Shown here in pieces: positions 7,145 through 15,838 of a stretch of 64,000 nt of DNA. A program made the translations under genes and the position numbers. The stretch lies in assembly GCF_000374105.1 (NCBI RefSeq), contig NZ_KB893651.1, forward strand, positions 335,838 through 399,837. Direction: 5' to 3'. The notes under the pieces are model-generated. The model worked only from the letters and a program-made list of their open reading frames with translations. It was not told the DNA's origin and made no database searches. The stretch's first letter is position 1. Each line of letters starts with the position of its first letter. This stretch comes from Kangiella aquimarina DSM 16071 (lineage in GTDB: Bacteria > Pseudomonadota > Gammaproteobacteria > Enterobacterales > Kangiellaceae).

Positions 7145-8159
7145 GCGTGAGTTATTAAGGAGTACAGTCATCGAAATTACCATTAATGTCATCCTGTTAG
7201 CACTGTTAACGCTAACGGCAATATCTTTGGCTTTTACCAAAGATCTTTTTGCCTCAGTCATGCTGATGGGCGTTTATAGCCTATTATCAGCAAGCTTCTT
7301 TGTGCTGATGGATGCTGTAGATGTTGCCTTTACAGAAGCAGCAGTAGGTGCTGGCATTTCAACCATTCTAATGTTGACTGTCTTGGCCATGGCGGGGCGA
7401 TTTGAAAATCGTGCATTGCATCATCCGCGGATTGCATTATTTGTAGTTATTGGCACAGGCATTATGTTGGTATTCGGTACCTTTGATATGCCAGCCTTTG
7501 GTGATATTAATGCCCCTGTTCAAACACACGTTGCCCCGCATTACATACAGCAATCTGGTGCTGAAATTGATATTCCAAATATTGTGACCTCCGTGCTTGC
7601 CAGTTATCGTGGGTTCGATACGTTTGGTGAGGTAGTGGTAGTCTTTACCGCAGTGATTGGTGTGCTAGCTTTATTGGAGATGAAGTCTGAAGAGGTTCGA
7701 AATTCAGTGGCTCCGGCACCAATGTACCAGCATAAGATTTTGCGTATTGTCGGTAAGATCCTGATTCCACCGATTATGCTGTTTGCCCTTTACGTTCAGT
7801 TCCATGGAGAGTATGGACCTGGTGGTGGCTTCCAGGCTGGTGTTATTTTTTCTGCCGCGATTATTTTGCACGCTATATTGTTTGGGGTTGAAACAACGGC
7901 AAAAGCAATTTCATTACCTTTTGTAAAAGTGCTGGCTGCGCTCGGTGTTCTCATTTACGGAAGCGTCGGAATTGTGGCAATGCTTAATGGTGGCCGTTTC
8001 CTTGAATATAACGCGTTAGCGGAAAACGCTATCACCGGTCAACATGTTGGCATTATCGTCATTGAGCTCGGGGTTGGTATAACTGTGGCTACCGCGATGA
8101 TGGTCATCTTCCTGACGTTTGCTCGTCGAGTTGGCAAATCCAACGGAGAAAGCGCATGA
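7092..8159 (+). CDS. DUF4040-MnhB fusion subunit of cation antiporter
   Basis: This is a membrane protein of 329-355 aa. The first half has the DUF4040/MbhD pattern (MDAVDVAFTEAAVGAGISTI, then LTVLAM) followed by a region containing TFGEVVVVFTAVIGVLALLE, equivalent to the C-terminal part of MnhA or to MbhD/E. The second half is MnhB (PIMLFALYVQFHGEYGPGGG, then FQAGVIFSAAI). The start is uncertain. ATG 7092 has GGAAG before it but gives a non-hydrophobic extension that overlaps mnhG. A perfect AAGGAG at 7157-7162 sits 7 bases before an in-frame ATC (7170), exactly where homologous proteins would begin, with no ATG/GTG/TTG there. The coordinates use the ATG. Confidence 0.85.
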   Translation: MTFLKNSVSLLLNQQTIKRELLRSTVIEITINVILLALLTLTAISLAFTKDLFASVMLMGVYSLLSASFFVLMDAVDVAFTEAAVGAGISTILMLTVLAMAGRFENRALHHPRIALFVVIGTGIMLVFGTFDMPAFGDINAPVQTHVAPHYIQQSGAEIDIPNIVTSVLASYRGFDTFGEVVVVFTAVIGVLALLEMKSEEVRNSVAPAPMYQHKILRIVGKILIPPIMLFALYVQFHGEYGPGGGFQAGVIFSAAIILHAILFGVETTAKAISLPFVKVLAALGVLIYGSVGIVAMLNGGRFLEYNALAENAITGQHVGIIVIELGVGITVATAMMVIFLTFARRVGKSNGESA

Positions 8160-8524
8160 ATTTTCTAGAACAATATAACTACTGGATTGTTATTGTCCTT
8201 ATGATGAGTGGTTTCTATATCGTAATAGCTCATGGCAATCTGATTAAGAAATTAATTGGTCTCACTGTTTTCCAGACTTCTGTATTCATTATGTATATCA
8301 GTATGAGTAAAGTAATTGGCGGGACAGCACCAATTCTTAATGAAGCATACAAGGTATACAGTAATCCATTACCTCATGTTCTCATCCTGACAGCTATCGT
8401 GGTTGGTGTTGCAACAACATCTCTGGGGTTGGCGCTGGCGGTGCGTATTAAAGAAGCTTACGGCTCAGTTGAAGAGGATGTCATACAAGAAAAAGACTTG
8501 CAGCAAGAGGGTTCTCAAGAGTGA
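8156..8524 (+). CDS. mnhC: Na+/H+ antiporter subunit C (MnhC/MrpC, NuoK-like)
   Basis: This 122-aa protein with three helices is homologous to NuoK of complex I. Visible family features are GFYIVIAHGNLIKKLIGLTVFQTSVF and the third-helix block NPLPHVLILTAIVVGVATTSLGLALAVRI. It overlaps the upstream stop by 4 bases (ATGA) and the downstream GTG start by 4 bases. The C-terminus is a short acidic/Gln-rich cytoplasmic tail. Confidence 0.94.
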   Translation: MNFLEQYNYWIVIVLMMSGFYIVIAHGNLIKKLIGLTVFQTSVFIMYISMSKVIGGTAPILNEAYKVYSNPLPHVLILTAIVVGVATTSLGLALAVRIKEAYGSVEEDVIQEKDLQQEGSQE

Positions 8525-9999
8525 TTGATCATCTTCCTATCCTGCAAGTGATTGTTCCATTACTTGCAGCTCCAATATGTTTGATTTTAAGAGAAGCGCA
8601 GCTGGTCCGCTGGTTTACTTTAATTGCCAGTGTATTTGCTTTTGTCATCAGCGTACTTTTATTACAGCAAGTCCAGGCTCACGGCACCTTGATATATTCA
8701 TTGGGCGGCTGGGATGCACCGATTGGTATTGAGTATCGAATTGATCAACTTAATGCTTATTTACTTATTTTGGTAACTTCGATCAGTTCGGTTGCATTAC
8801 TGGCAGCAGGAACCAGCCTGCAAAAAGAGTTAACTGAGCGGAAGGAAACCTATTTTTATGTTGCCTACCTACTCTGCCTGGCAGGTCTATTAGGTATACT
8901 AACTACCGGCGATGCGTTTAACGTTTTCGTATTCCTGGAGATCTCATCACTCGCTTCCTATACCTTAATAGCAATGGGGCGGGATCGTCGTTCCTTATGG
9001 GCTTCCTATCAATATCTGATTATGGGCACCATTGGCGCGACCTTTATTCTGATTGGTATTGGCATGATGTATATGATGACCGGTACACTCAATATGTACG
9101 ATCTGGCCGAACGCCTGCCAGAAGTGCAGCAAACTAAAACGGTCTTTACGGCTTTTGCGTTCTTCATGGTTGGTGTGTGTTTAAAGCTGGCGTTGTTCCC
9201 ACTGCACTTGTGGTTACCAAATGCCTATGCCTATGCGCCATCTATCGCTACAGTTTTTCTTGCTGCCACAGCAACAAAAGTTGCGATATATGTATTGCTA
9301 AGATTTATATTCAGTGTCTATGGTTTTGAATTTTCTTTCTCGCATTTACCGCTGAAGGAAATACTGGTTGCACTGGGACTGATGGGAATCTTTGCTGCCT
9401 CCATCGTGGCCATTTATCAGAATAATATTAAACGACTTTTTGCCTACTCCAGCGTAGCTCAAATTGGCTACATGATTTTAGGCCTGGGCATCGGCTCCAA
9501 AACTGGCCTGGTTGCAACATTGCTACATCTGTTTAATCACGCCTTGATGAAAGGAGCCATTTTCCTTGCTCTGGCCGGTGTGGTTTATCGGGTAGGTAGC
9601 GTCAATATTAAAGCTTTTGCTGGCCTTGGTAAGCAGATGCCATGGACTATGGGGGCCATTGTAGTTGGTGGCCTGAGTTTGATTGGTGTACCGCTGACGG
9701 TTGGCTTCGTGAGTAAGTGGTATCTGGTGCTAGCGCTTTTGGAGTCGAACTGGTGGCCAATTGCCATTCTGGTTCTTGTCGGCTCTTTATTAGCAGTGAT
9801 TTATGTTTGGCGTCTCGTTGAAGCAGCTTACTTCCGCCCGGCATTGCAGGACAGTGCTCCTTATAAGGAAGCACCGTTAATGATATTGATACCAACTTGG
9901 ATTCTGGTGTTGGCTAATATTTACTTTGGTATTGATACCAGCTTCACGGTTGGACTGTCAGAGCAAATTTCCGCTAGCTTATTCGGGGTGGCCAAATGA
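8521..9999 (+). CDS. mnhD: Antiporter subunit D, copy 1 (NuoN/MrpD-like)
   Basis: This is 492 aa with about 14 predicted helices of the proton-conducting complex-I family. Key residues: the helix-5 glutamate in VFVFLEISSLASYTL, the helix-7 lysine in CLKLALFPLHLWLPNAYAYA, and the helix-8/12 lysines near SIVAIYQNNIKRLFAYSSVAQ and FNHALMKG. It starts with GTG, in a GTGA overlap with mnhC. It is one of three related subunits in this operon; in canonical Mrp the comparable subunits are A and D. Start choice is supported by the tight coupling. Confidence 0.93.
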   Translation: MIDHLPILQVIVPLLAAPICLILREAQLVRWFTLIASVFAFVISVLLLQQVQAHGTLIYSLGGWDAPIGIEYRIDQLNAYLLILVTSISSVALLAAGTSLQKELTERKETYFYVAYLLCLAGLLGILTTGDAFNVFVFLEISSLASYTLIAMGRDRRSLWASYQYLIMGTIGATFILIGIGMMYMMTGTLNMYDLAERLPEVQQTKTVFTAFAFFMVGVCLKLALFPLHLWLPNAYAYAPSIATVFLAATATKVAIYVLLRFIFSVYGFEFSFSHLPLKEILVALGLMGIFAASIVAIYQNNIKRLFAYSSVAQIGYMILGLGIGSKTGLVATLLHLFNHALMKGAIFLALAGVVYRVGSVNIKAFAGLGKQMPWTMGAIVVGGLSLIGVPLTVGFVSKWYLVLALLESNWWPIAILVLVGSLLAVIYVWRLVEAAYFRPALQDSAPYKEAPLMILIPTWILVLANIYFGIDTSFTVGLSEQISASLFGVAK

Positions 10000-11486
10000 T
10001 AGATCAGAATGTATTAATGCAACTCATCATCATTTTGCCACTACTGGCGATACCGGGAATTATTGCATTTGGCAAATGGGCTAACTTGCGCGAAGCAGTC
10101 ACCTTAATTGCCGGCGGTTTGTTACTGGTTGCGGTTATCATTTTTTATCAGGGTTTTGATTCTGGTCAGACTGCGTATGTGAAATGGCTTGAGCTACTTC
10201 CTGGTCTTGATATTTCATTTAGAGCAGAGCCTCTTGGAGTGCTTTTCTCACTCGTAGCGGGCTCATTATGGGTTGTGACTTCGATTTATGCCATTGGTTA
10301 TATGCGTGGTCATGGTGAAGTCAATCAAACTCGTTTTTATGCCTGTTTCGCTGTGGCCATTTCAGCGGTCATGGGGCTGGCATTTGCTGATAATCTATTT
10401 ACCTTATTTGTTTTTTATGAAGTCCTAACCCTGTCCACTTATCCGCTGGTGACTCACGCCGGAACGGATAAGGCAAAGCAGGGCGGTCGTACTTATTTGT
10501 CGATTTTGCTAGCAACCTCTATTGGCTTCCTGTTACTGGCGGTTGTCGGAACCTGGTGGCAGGCAGGCACGCTGACCTTTACCGAAGGTGGTGTGTTTGA
10601 TGAGAATACATCCATTGTTGCGGCAAGCGTTTTGCTGGTGCTGTTTATATTCGGTATTGGTAAAGCGGCCATCATGCCGTTCCATCGATGGCTACCAGCG
10701 GCAATGGTAGCTCCAACGCCGGTCAGTGCTTTGTTACATGCGGTAGCGGTTGTTAAAGCCGGTGTATTCACGGTCTTAAAGGTTTGTGTCTATATCTTTG
10801 GCATCGACCTGCTGCGTGATATTCCTGCTACACAGTGGTTACTTTATCTGGCTGCAGCATCAGTGTTGTTGGCCTCGTTGGTTGCCATGCGTCAGGATAA
10901 CCTCAAGAAGCGACTGGCTTATTCGACGGTGAGCCAACTGGGTTACATTACAATCGGAGCCTTACTGGCTTCGCAGGCAGGTATTCTTGGCGGTGCACTG
11001 CATATCGTGGCTCATGCTTTCGGTAAAATCACTTTATTCTTCTGCGCTGGCGCGATAATGGTTGCTGCCCATAAAACGGAAATAAGCGACATGCGTGGTC
11101 TCGGAAAAGCGATGCCGATTACCATGATTGCTTTCTTTATCGGTAGCTTAAGTATCATTGGCTTACCACCGGCAGCTGGTGTCTGGAGTAAGTGGTATTT
11201 ATTGATGGGCACTTTGGATACTCACCAGTGGGTGGTGATGTCAGTGTTGATGTTAAGCTCGCTTTTAAACATTGCCTATCTGCTACCGATTCCACTCAGA
11301 GCTTTTTTCCCAGGCACTGGCCAGGTGGTTAAAGTCGAGCGCTCAGCGATTAAAGAGGCTCCGTTGCCTTCGTTGATTGCACTTTCAATTACAGCCCTGA
11401 TGACTATGATTCTTTTCTTCTGGCCCGATATTTTTTATGAACTTGCTGCATCGTTAGCAGGTTTATCCGGAGGTGTTAATGGCTAA
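9996..11486 (+). CDS. Antiporter subunit D, copy 2 (NuoM/MrpD-like)
   Basis: This is 496 aa with 14 predicted helices of the same superfamily as copy 1 but clearly divergent. The helix-5 glutamate is in LFVFYEVLTLSTYPLV, the helix-7 lysine in GIGKAAIMPFHRWLPAAMVA, a further lysine pair in RQDNLKKRLAYSTVSQLGY, and the helix-12 lysine in HAFGKITLFFCAG. Residues GAIMVAAHKTEISDMRGLGK match the NuoM/MrpD lineage. ATGA overlap with copy 1. All ion-pathway residues expected for an active subunit appear intact. Confidence 0.92.
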   Translation: MIDQNVLMQLIIILPLLAIPGIIAFGKWANLREAVTLIAGGLLLVAVIIFYQGFDSGQTAYVKWLELLPGLDISFRAEPLGVLFSLVAGSLWVVTSIYAIGYMRGHGEVNQTRFYACFAVAISAVMGLAFADNLFTLFVFYEVLTLSTYPLVTHAGTDKAKQGGRTYLSILLATSIGFLLLAVVGTWWQAGTLTFTEGGVFDENTSIVAASVLLVLFIFGIGKAAIMPFHRWLPAAMVAPTPVSALLHAVAVVKAGVFTVLKVCVYIFGIDLLRDIPATQWLLYLAAASVLLASLVAMRQDNLKKRLAYSTVSQLGYITIGALLASQAGILGGALHIVAHAFGKITLFFCAGAIMVAAHKTEISDMRGLGKAMPITMIAFFIGSLSIIGLPPAAGVWSKWYLLMGTLDTHQWVVMSVLMLSSLLNIAYLLPIPLRAFFPGTGQVVKVERSAIKEAPLPSLIALSITALMTMILFFWPDIFYELAASLAGLSGGVNG

Positions 11487-11820
11487 GCAAAATAATACTG
11501 AAAAGCAGTATTTATTTGATAACCCGAAAAACATTAAACGCCTTTTATACATCGTTTATGCGTGCTGTATTGTTTTGGTGTTATTGGATTTTGTGATTCA
11601 TCGTCACGTTTATCATTCGTGGGAGTCCTTGTTTGGCTTCTATGCCATTTATGGTTTTATTGGCTGTGTGGTTCTGGTGTTAATTGCTAAATGGATGCGA
11701 ACCTTCCTGATGCGAGATGAAGATTACTATGACCGCATGGAGTTAAAGCAGCATAAGCCCACAGAGCAAGCCTCTGAGGAACAACTAGATAACAATGCTG
11801 GAGGCAAGCATGTGGATTAG
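11479..11820 (+). CDS. Small two-helix membrane protein of antiporter operon, unassigned
   Basis: This is 113 aa. There are two hydrophobic segments (LLYIVYACCIVLVLLDFVI and FYAIYGFIGCVVLVLIAKWM), with His-rich HRHVYH between them and a highly charged C-terminal tail (RDEDYYDRMELKQHKP...). I do not recognise a canonical Mrp subunit. The ATG at 11479 has GGAGG five bases before it (11469-11473) and overlaps the upstream stop by 8 bases; the downstream gene in turn overlaps this gene's end. The operon position between two D-type subunits says it is probably part of, or needed by, the complex. Confidence 0.8.
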   Translation: MAKQNNTEKQYLFDNPKNIKRLLYIVYACCIVLVLLDFVIHRHVYHSWESLFGFYAIYGFIGCVVLVLIAKWMRTFLMRDEDYYDRMELKQHKPTEQASEEQLDNNAGGKHVD

Positions 11821-13501
11821 TGAAGTGCCAGCCTTCGTACCGTTTTTTATTGGTGCGGTTATTGCGCTGCTAACGAAAGGTCGATTAAGACAGGCAATAT
11901 TACTGATAACCCCAGTAATCAGTGGTATTCACTTATTGACTGTACCGGTTGGCACCAGTTTAGGTTTTGACATTGCTGGTTTCTCGCTGGAGGTCTATCG
12001 GGTCGATAAATTGAGCCTGTTGTTCGGTTATATTTTCCATATAGCAGCATTTCTGGCCATCCTATTTTCTATCCACGTTAAAGACACTCTGCAGCAAATC
12101 AGTGGCCTGCTATATGCTGGAAGCGCGATTGGTGCAGTATTTGCCGGTGATCTGATTACCCTGTTTATTTTCTGGGAATTACTGGCCATTACCTCAGTCT
12201 TTTTAATTTGGGCCCGAGGGACTGAACGAGCCTATGTTGCTGGCATGCGATATTTAATCATTCAGGTGCTCTCAGGCGTTATTTTACTGGTCGGTATTAT
12301 TTTTTACGCCTACCAGCAGCAGAGCATCAGTTTCAGCTTGATTGGACTTGAAGGAACCGCCGGCTGGTTAATCTTTATTGCGTTTGGCATTAAGTGTGCT
12401 TTCCCAATGCTACATAACTGGCTGACCGACGCCTACCCAGAAGCAACCCCGACGGGTACTGTATTTTTAAGTGCTTTTACCACTAAGGTTGCCGTTTATG
12501 CCTTGGCCAGAGCTTATCCCGGTACGGAATTACTGGTTTATATCGGCGTCATCATGGCCTGTTTCCCCATTTTCTTTGCTGTGATCGAGAATGACCTTCG
12601 CCGTGTACTTTCCTACAGTATGATCAACCAGATTGGCTTTATGGTTGTGGGTATTGGTATAGGTACGGCGTTGGCGGTCAATGGTGCTGTGTCCCACGCC
12701 TTTAATGACATTCTATTTAAAGGCCTGTTATTCATGTCGATGGGTGCTGTTTTGCACATGACTGGCAAAATCGACGGTTCGAGGCTGGGAGGGCTCTATA
12801 AGAGCATGCCCAAGACCGCAATCCTGTGTATGGTCGGTGCTGCCTCGATTTCAGCCTTCCCATTATTTAGTGGCTTTGTCAGTAAGTCGATGGTGATGTC
12901 AGCAGCCATTGAAAATGGTTATGGCTGGGCATGGTTACTACTACTGTTCTCAGCGGCTGGTGTATTCCATCATGCGGGTATCAAGATTCCATACTTTGCC
13001 TTCTTCGCCCATGACTCAGGCATAAGAACTACAGAGCCGCCAAAGAATATGCTGATGGCAATGACTATTTCGGCAGTTCTGTGTATTGCCATTGGTGTCT
13101 ATCCGAATGCTCTGTATCAATTATTGCCATTCGATACGGGTTATAACCCTTATGATGCAACCCATGTACTGACTCAGCTTCAGTTACTGTTCTTCTCCGC
13201 ATTGGCATTTATCTGGCTAAATCTTCGCGGTATGTATCCACCTGAGTTGCCATCGGTCAACTTAGATGTGGACTGGTTCTATCGTCGCCTGTTCCCGGCA
13301 ACCCTTAAACCACTGTTTAATGGCATGTGGCGTCTGGATGCGGCTTTCAGAGGCTGGTTCATGGATCGCCTGAACAGTGCACTTGGGATGCTCTCTCGTC
13401 ATGCACCGGATGGAGTCTTATCCAGAACTCAGTTATCGGGAAGTATGGTCATCTGGGTAACCATTTTGTTGGCAACCTATCTTATCCTAAGTTTCTGGTA
13501 A
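11810..13501 (+). CDS. Antiporter subunit D, copy 3 (long C-terminus)
   Basis: This is 563 aa. The core matches the proton/cation-pumping family: helix-5 Glu in LFIFWELLAITSVFL, helix-7 Lys in FGIKCAFPMLHNWLTDAYPEA, the ENDLRRVLSYSMINQIGF block, and Lys in FNDILFKGLLFMSMG. It has about 70 extra residues at the end containing DVDWFYRRLFP and a final helix. ATG 11810 is chosen over an in-frame ATG at 11795 because GGAGG (11800-11804) sits 5 bases before it. It is the last gene of the operon, followed by a strong terminator. Confidence 0.91.
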   Translation: MWISEVPAFVPFFIGAVIALLTKGRLRQAILLITPVISGIHLLTVPVGTSLGFDIAGFSLEVYRVDKLSLLFGYIFHIAAFLAILFSIHVKDTLQQISGLLYAGSAIGAVFAGDLITLFIFWELLAITSVFLIWARGTERAYVAGMRYLIIQVLSGVILLVGIIFYAYQQQSISFSLIGLEGTAGWLIFIAFGIKCAFPMLHNWLTDAYPEATPTGTVFLSAFTTKVAVYALARAYPGTELLVYIGVIMACFPIFFAVIENDLRRVLSYSMINQIGFMVVGIGIGTALAVNGAVSHAFNDILFKGLLFMSMGAVLHMTGKIDGSRLGGLYKSMPKTAILCMVGAASISAFPLFSGFVSKSMVMSAAIENGYGWAWLLLLFSAAGVFHHAGIKIPYFAFFAHDSGIRTTEPPKNMLMAMTISAVLCIAIGVYPNALYQLLPFDTGYNPYDATHVLTQLQLLFFSALAFIWLNLRGMYPPELPSVNLDVDWFYRRLFPATLKPLFNGMWRLDAAFRGWFMDRLNSALGMLSRHAPDGVLSRTQLSGSMVIWVTILLATYLILSFW

Positions 13502-13517
13502 CCTTTCCCAGGTTCCA

Positions 13518-13547
13518 TAAAAAAAGCCGGCATATGCCGGCTTTTTC
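13518..13547. terminator. Bidirectional intrinsic terminator
   Basis: GCCGGC (13526-13531), loop ATAT, GCCGGC (13536-13541), flanked by an A-run and T5. It separates the antiporter operon (+) from the convergent secreted-protein gene (-). Confidence 0.9.
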
Positions 13548-13558
13548 GTGAGATAGAG

Positions 13559-15637
13559 TTATTGAACAATAACAAAGTCCTGTATTTCTGGACATATCCC
13601 ATCAAGTTTTATCTTGTAATGCCAATCAGCTGTTGTATCACCCAGGAACCAATTCCGAGTTTCAAGATAAGCAGTCGAGTTGACGCAGTTCTGAGGGTAA
13701 ATTCTATAACTACGGCCACTGCCTTTCGGGTTGTCATACTCATAAGTAATTACCTCAAACCCCTTACCAATTCCGGGGCCTTTACCTAAGAATGGGTTGG
13801 CGAAACAAGCAGATTCAGCCAGGCAGGTATAATCATCAACCGCTAGAGAACCTTTATGAACATGATGATCGAAGGTGCTAGAAACAGCACTTTTCTCAAG
13901 TTTCTTAACGTTAGCGTTCAACCAGTTATAGAGGTTTGTGCCCGGGATTGTGGCGCTGATGTTGCCTGTTGTATAGGCTAATGGATGTTTACAGTCAGCC
14001 CATTGACGCGTATCTCGACAAGCGTCCATCGCAGTACTAATTTCCGCTTGAGAGCTACCACACTGTGCTGGAGCGGTTTTGCCATAATCATCCCAAGGTA
14101 GACAGCGTTCGGTATGCTGTACACTGATGTTAGCCCAACGACGCATTTGCGCTAACGGCCCCTGACTACCAGTGATATCTGCGAAAATAGCTGAGTGAGG
14201 ATAGCTGCTGTACGCAGAAGGTCTGACATATTGTCGGGTTGAAAACTCGACGGCCGCCCAATTATTGGAGTTTGTACCTTGCAGGAACTGGTTATATTTA
14301 TCAATTACATTGGATGGCGTTACGCTTGCTGCTAATCCCTCAGGGCCACCAACTTGAGAAGCGCTTATGCTGACCTGTAAATTCTCCAACAGTATTTCCA
14401 GCTCAGTACTAGAAGAAGCTGCACCGTTAGCATTGAAGACATCACCTAATTTCAAACCTAACTGACCTTTCTTTTGTTCCCGCTCTGTATGGCTGTATTT
14501 TTTTGAGTCAAAAGAAAACACCAGATACAACGCGGAACCAACATTGGCGCCATCAATAAACGCATCACCACAGAACTCTCTAAAGTCAGCTTTGGCATCT
14601 GCATTATTGGGTGACAGCATATTGTTGGTGAAGTCCGGGTCGATAGGATCGGCAGACGTTGTTAAGCGCCAGTTCTGTTCACGATTAACAATTTTGACTA
14701 CGAATCTGACTGTCTCTTCATCTGAAATAGACTGTACAAAGCGTGACTTCTCGCCCGATAGGCCAAGACTTAGATCATCACCAGTGAAGCCCACTTTCGC
14801 TGAACCAGACACATCGAGCAATTCAGCCAGATGGTCATTATTGGATACATAACTGACATCAAAAGTTACTGGCTCGTAAGGAGTATTTTGAGTAATTTGG
14901 AAATCAGGGTGATCAACATCAAGACAGGTTTGCTTTAAACCACCTCGAATCAGGTCATAGCCATCGCCAAGATAAAAGCGTTCTCCTGAACCGGAAATTT
15001 TCAAAGTACTGCCACTGTTTGCATCATCTCTTATGAGAGCTGATTCATAACTATTAACCGAAGACTTATAAGAAGCAGCTTTTTGGTCAATATTTGATAA
15101 AAAACTGTATTCTGAGTAAAGGTTAGGGCGAGGTTGATAATTAACAATCATTTTGTCGCTATAACGATAGCTACTGCAGCCTTTAGTATTACAGGAACGG
15201 ACGCGATAGCGCTTGAGGAACTTCCCAGATGAAGCTGTGAAGTATTTGCTCGTACCATAGCCATCATAGACTTTTGACCAGCTACCGTTGTTGGTTTGCT
15301 GATAGAGCTCATTACGAACTGGATAGCCGTAGCCATTTCCACTGGTCCAGCTTACACGGTAGTTACTGTCATTGGTATAAACAGGTGACTTGATTGAGCC
15401 GGGAGTGCCAGGAGGATAATATGGTCCGGTAGAGCCTCCACCACCATCACAGTCATCGATTGGCTCGATACGGTTGATTTCCTGGCTTTGAACGCTAACG
15501 GGCTCTAGACAAGGTTCGATAAGTTGCGCTGAAGCTTTCTGGTTTGTGACTTGAGCTTCTTTAGCGTCTAGTTCGGCTGATGCTGACCATAAAATGGGCA
15601 ACAGGCACGCCATGGTGAGATATTTATAACTTTTCAT
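13559..15637 (-). CDS. Large secreted protein: FnIII-like domain plus possible MACPF-like core
   Basis: This is 692 aa. It has a Sec signal peptide (MKSYKYLTMACLLPILWSASA), then a Gly/Pro linker (CDGGGGSTGPYYPPGTPG) and a fibronectin type III-like domain at about residues 78-165 (YRVSWTSGNG, SYRYSDKMIV). The middle region (about 265-480) is beta-rich. It contains FREFCGDAFIDGANVGSALY near residue 351, resembling the F-x-x-x-GD-x-F-x-x-G signature of MACPF pore-forming proteins, with a serine/glycine-rich strand segment before it and SISASQVGGPEGL followed by NNWAAVEF after it. The C-terminal part is Cys-containing and of unknown fold. The MACPF reading is inference. RBS AGGAAAGG precedes the ATG. 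It is divergent from the membrane regulator gene. Confidence 0.6.
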   Translation of the reverse strand: MKSYKYLTMACLLPILWSASAELDAKEAQVTNQKASAQLIEPCLEPVSVQSQEINRIEPIDDCDGGGGSTGPYYPPGTPGSIKSPVYTNDSNYRVSWTSGNGYGYPVRNELYQQTNNGSWSKVYDGYGTSKYFTASSGKFLKRYRVRSCNTKGCSSYRYSDKMIVNYQPRPNLYSEYSFLSNIDQKAASYKSSVNSYESALIRDDANSGSTLKISGSGERFYLGDGYDLIRGGLKQTCLDVDHPDFQITQNTPYEPVTFDVSYVSNNDHLAELLDVSGSAKVGFTGDDLSLGLSGEKSRFVQSISDEETVRFVVKIVNREQNWRLTTSADPIDPDFTNNMLSPNNADAKADFREFCGDAFIDGANVGSALYLVFSFDSKKYSHTEREQKKGQLGLKLGDVFNANGAASSSTELEILLENLQVSISASQVGGPEGLAASVTPSNVIDKYNQFLQGTNSNNWAAVEFSTRQYVRPSAYSSYPHSAIFADITGSQGPLAQMRRWANISVQHTERCLPWDDYGKTAPAQCGSSQAEISTAMDACRDTRQWADCKHPLAYTTGNISATIPGTNLYNWLNANVKKLEKSAVSSTFDHHVHKGSLAVDDYTCLAESACFANPFLGKGPGIGKGFEVITYEYDNPKGSGRSYRIYPQNCVNSTAYLETRNWFLGDTTADWHYKIKLDGICPEIQDFVIVQ

Positions 15638-15838
15638 GTTTAAATTACCTTTCCTCTGTTTGTGAATTAGGCTTCAAAACATTGGCATAAACACGTAAAA
15701 GTTGATTGATGTTGTTGTGATATTTAGTTGATTATAATTTAATAACAACCTGATTATAGAATTAAAACAACAGCAATAATTAAAATAAATCAATAACTTA
15801 TAATTTTATCATATAGCATAGAGAGTCTCCCCAAAGCC
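15638..15838. promoter_or_regulatory. AT-rich divergent promoter region with direct repeat TGATTATA
   Basis: This 201-bp, very AT-rich gap separates the secreted-protein gene (-) from the regulator gene (+). TGATTATA occurs at 15729-15736 and again at 15751-15758, 22 bp apart (two helical turns), with AT-rich continuations that are also alike. OmpR/ToxR-type winged helices commonly bind direct repeats in such spacing. This is a candidate binding region, not a proven site. Confidence 0.4.
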
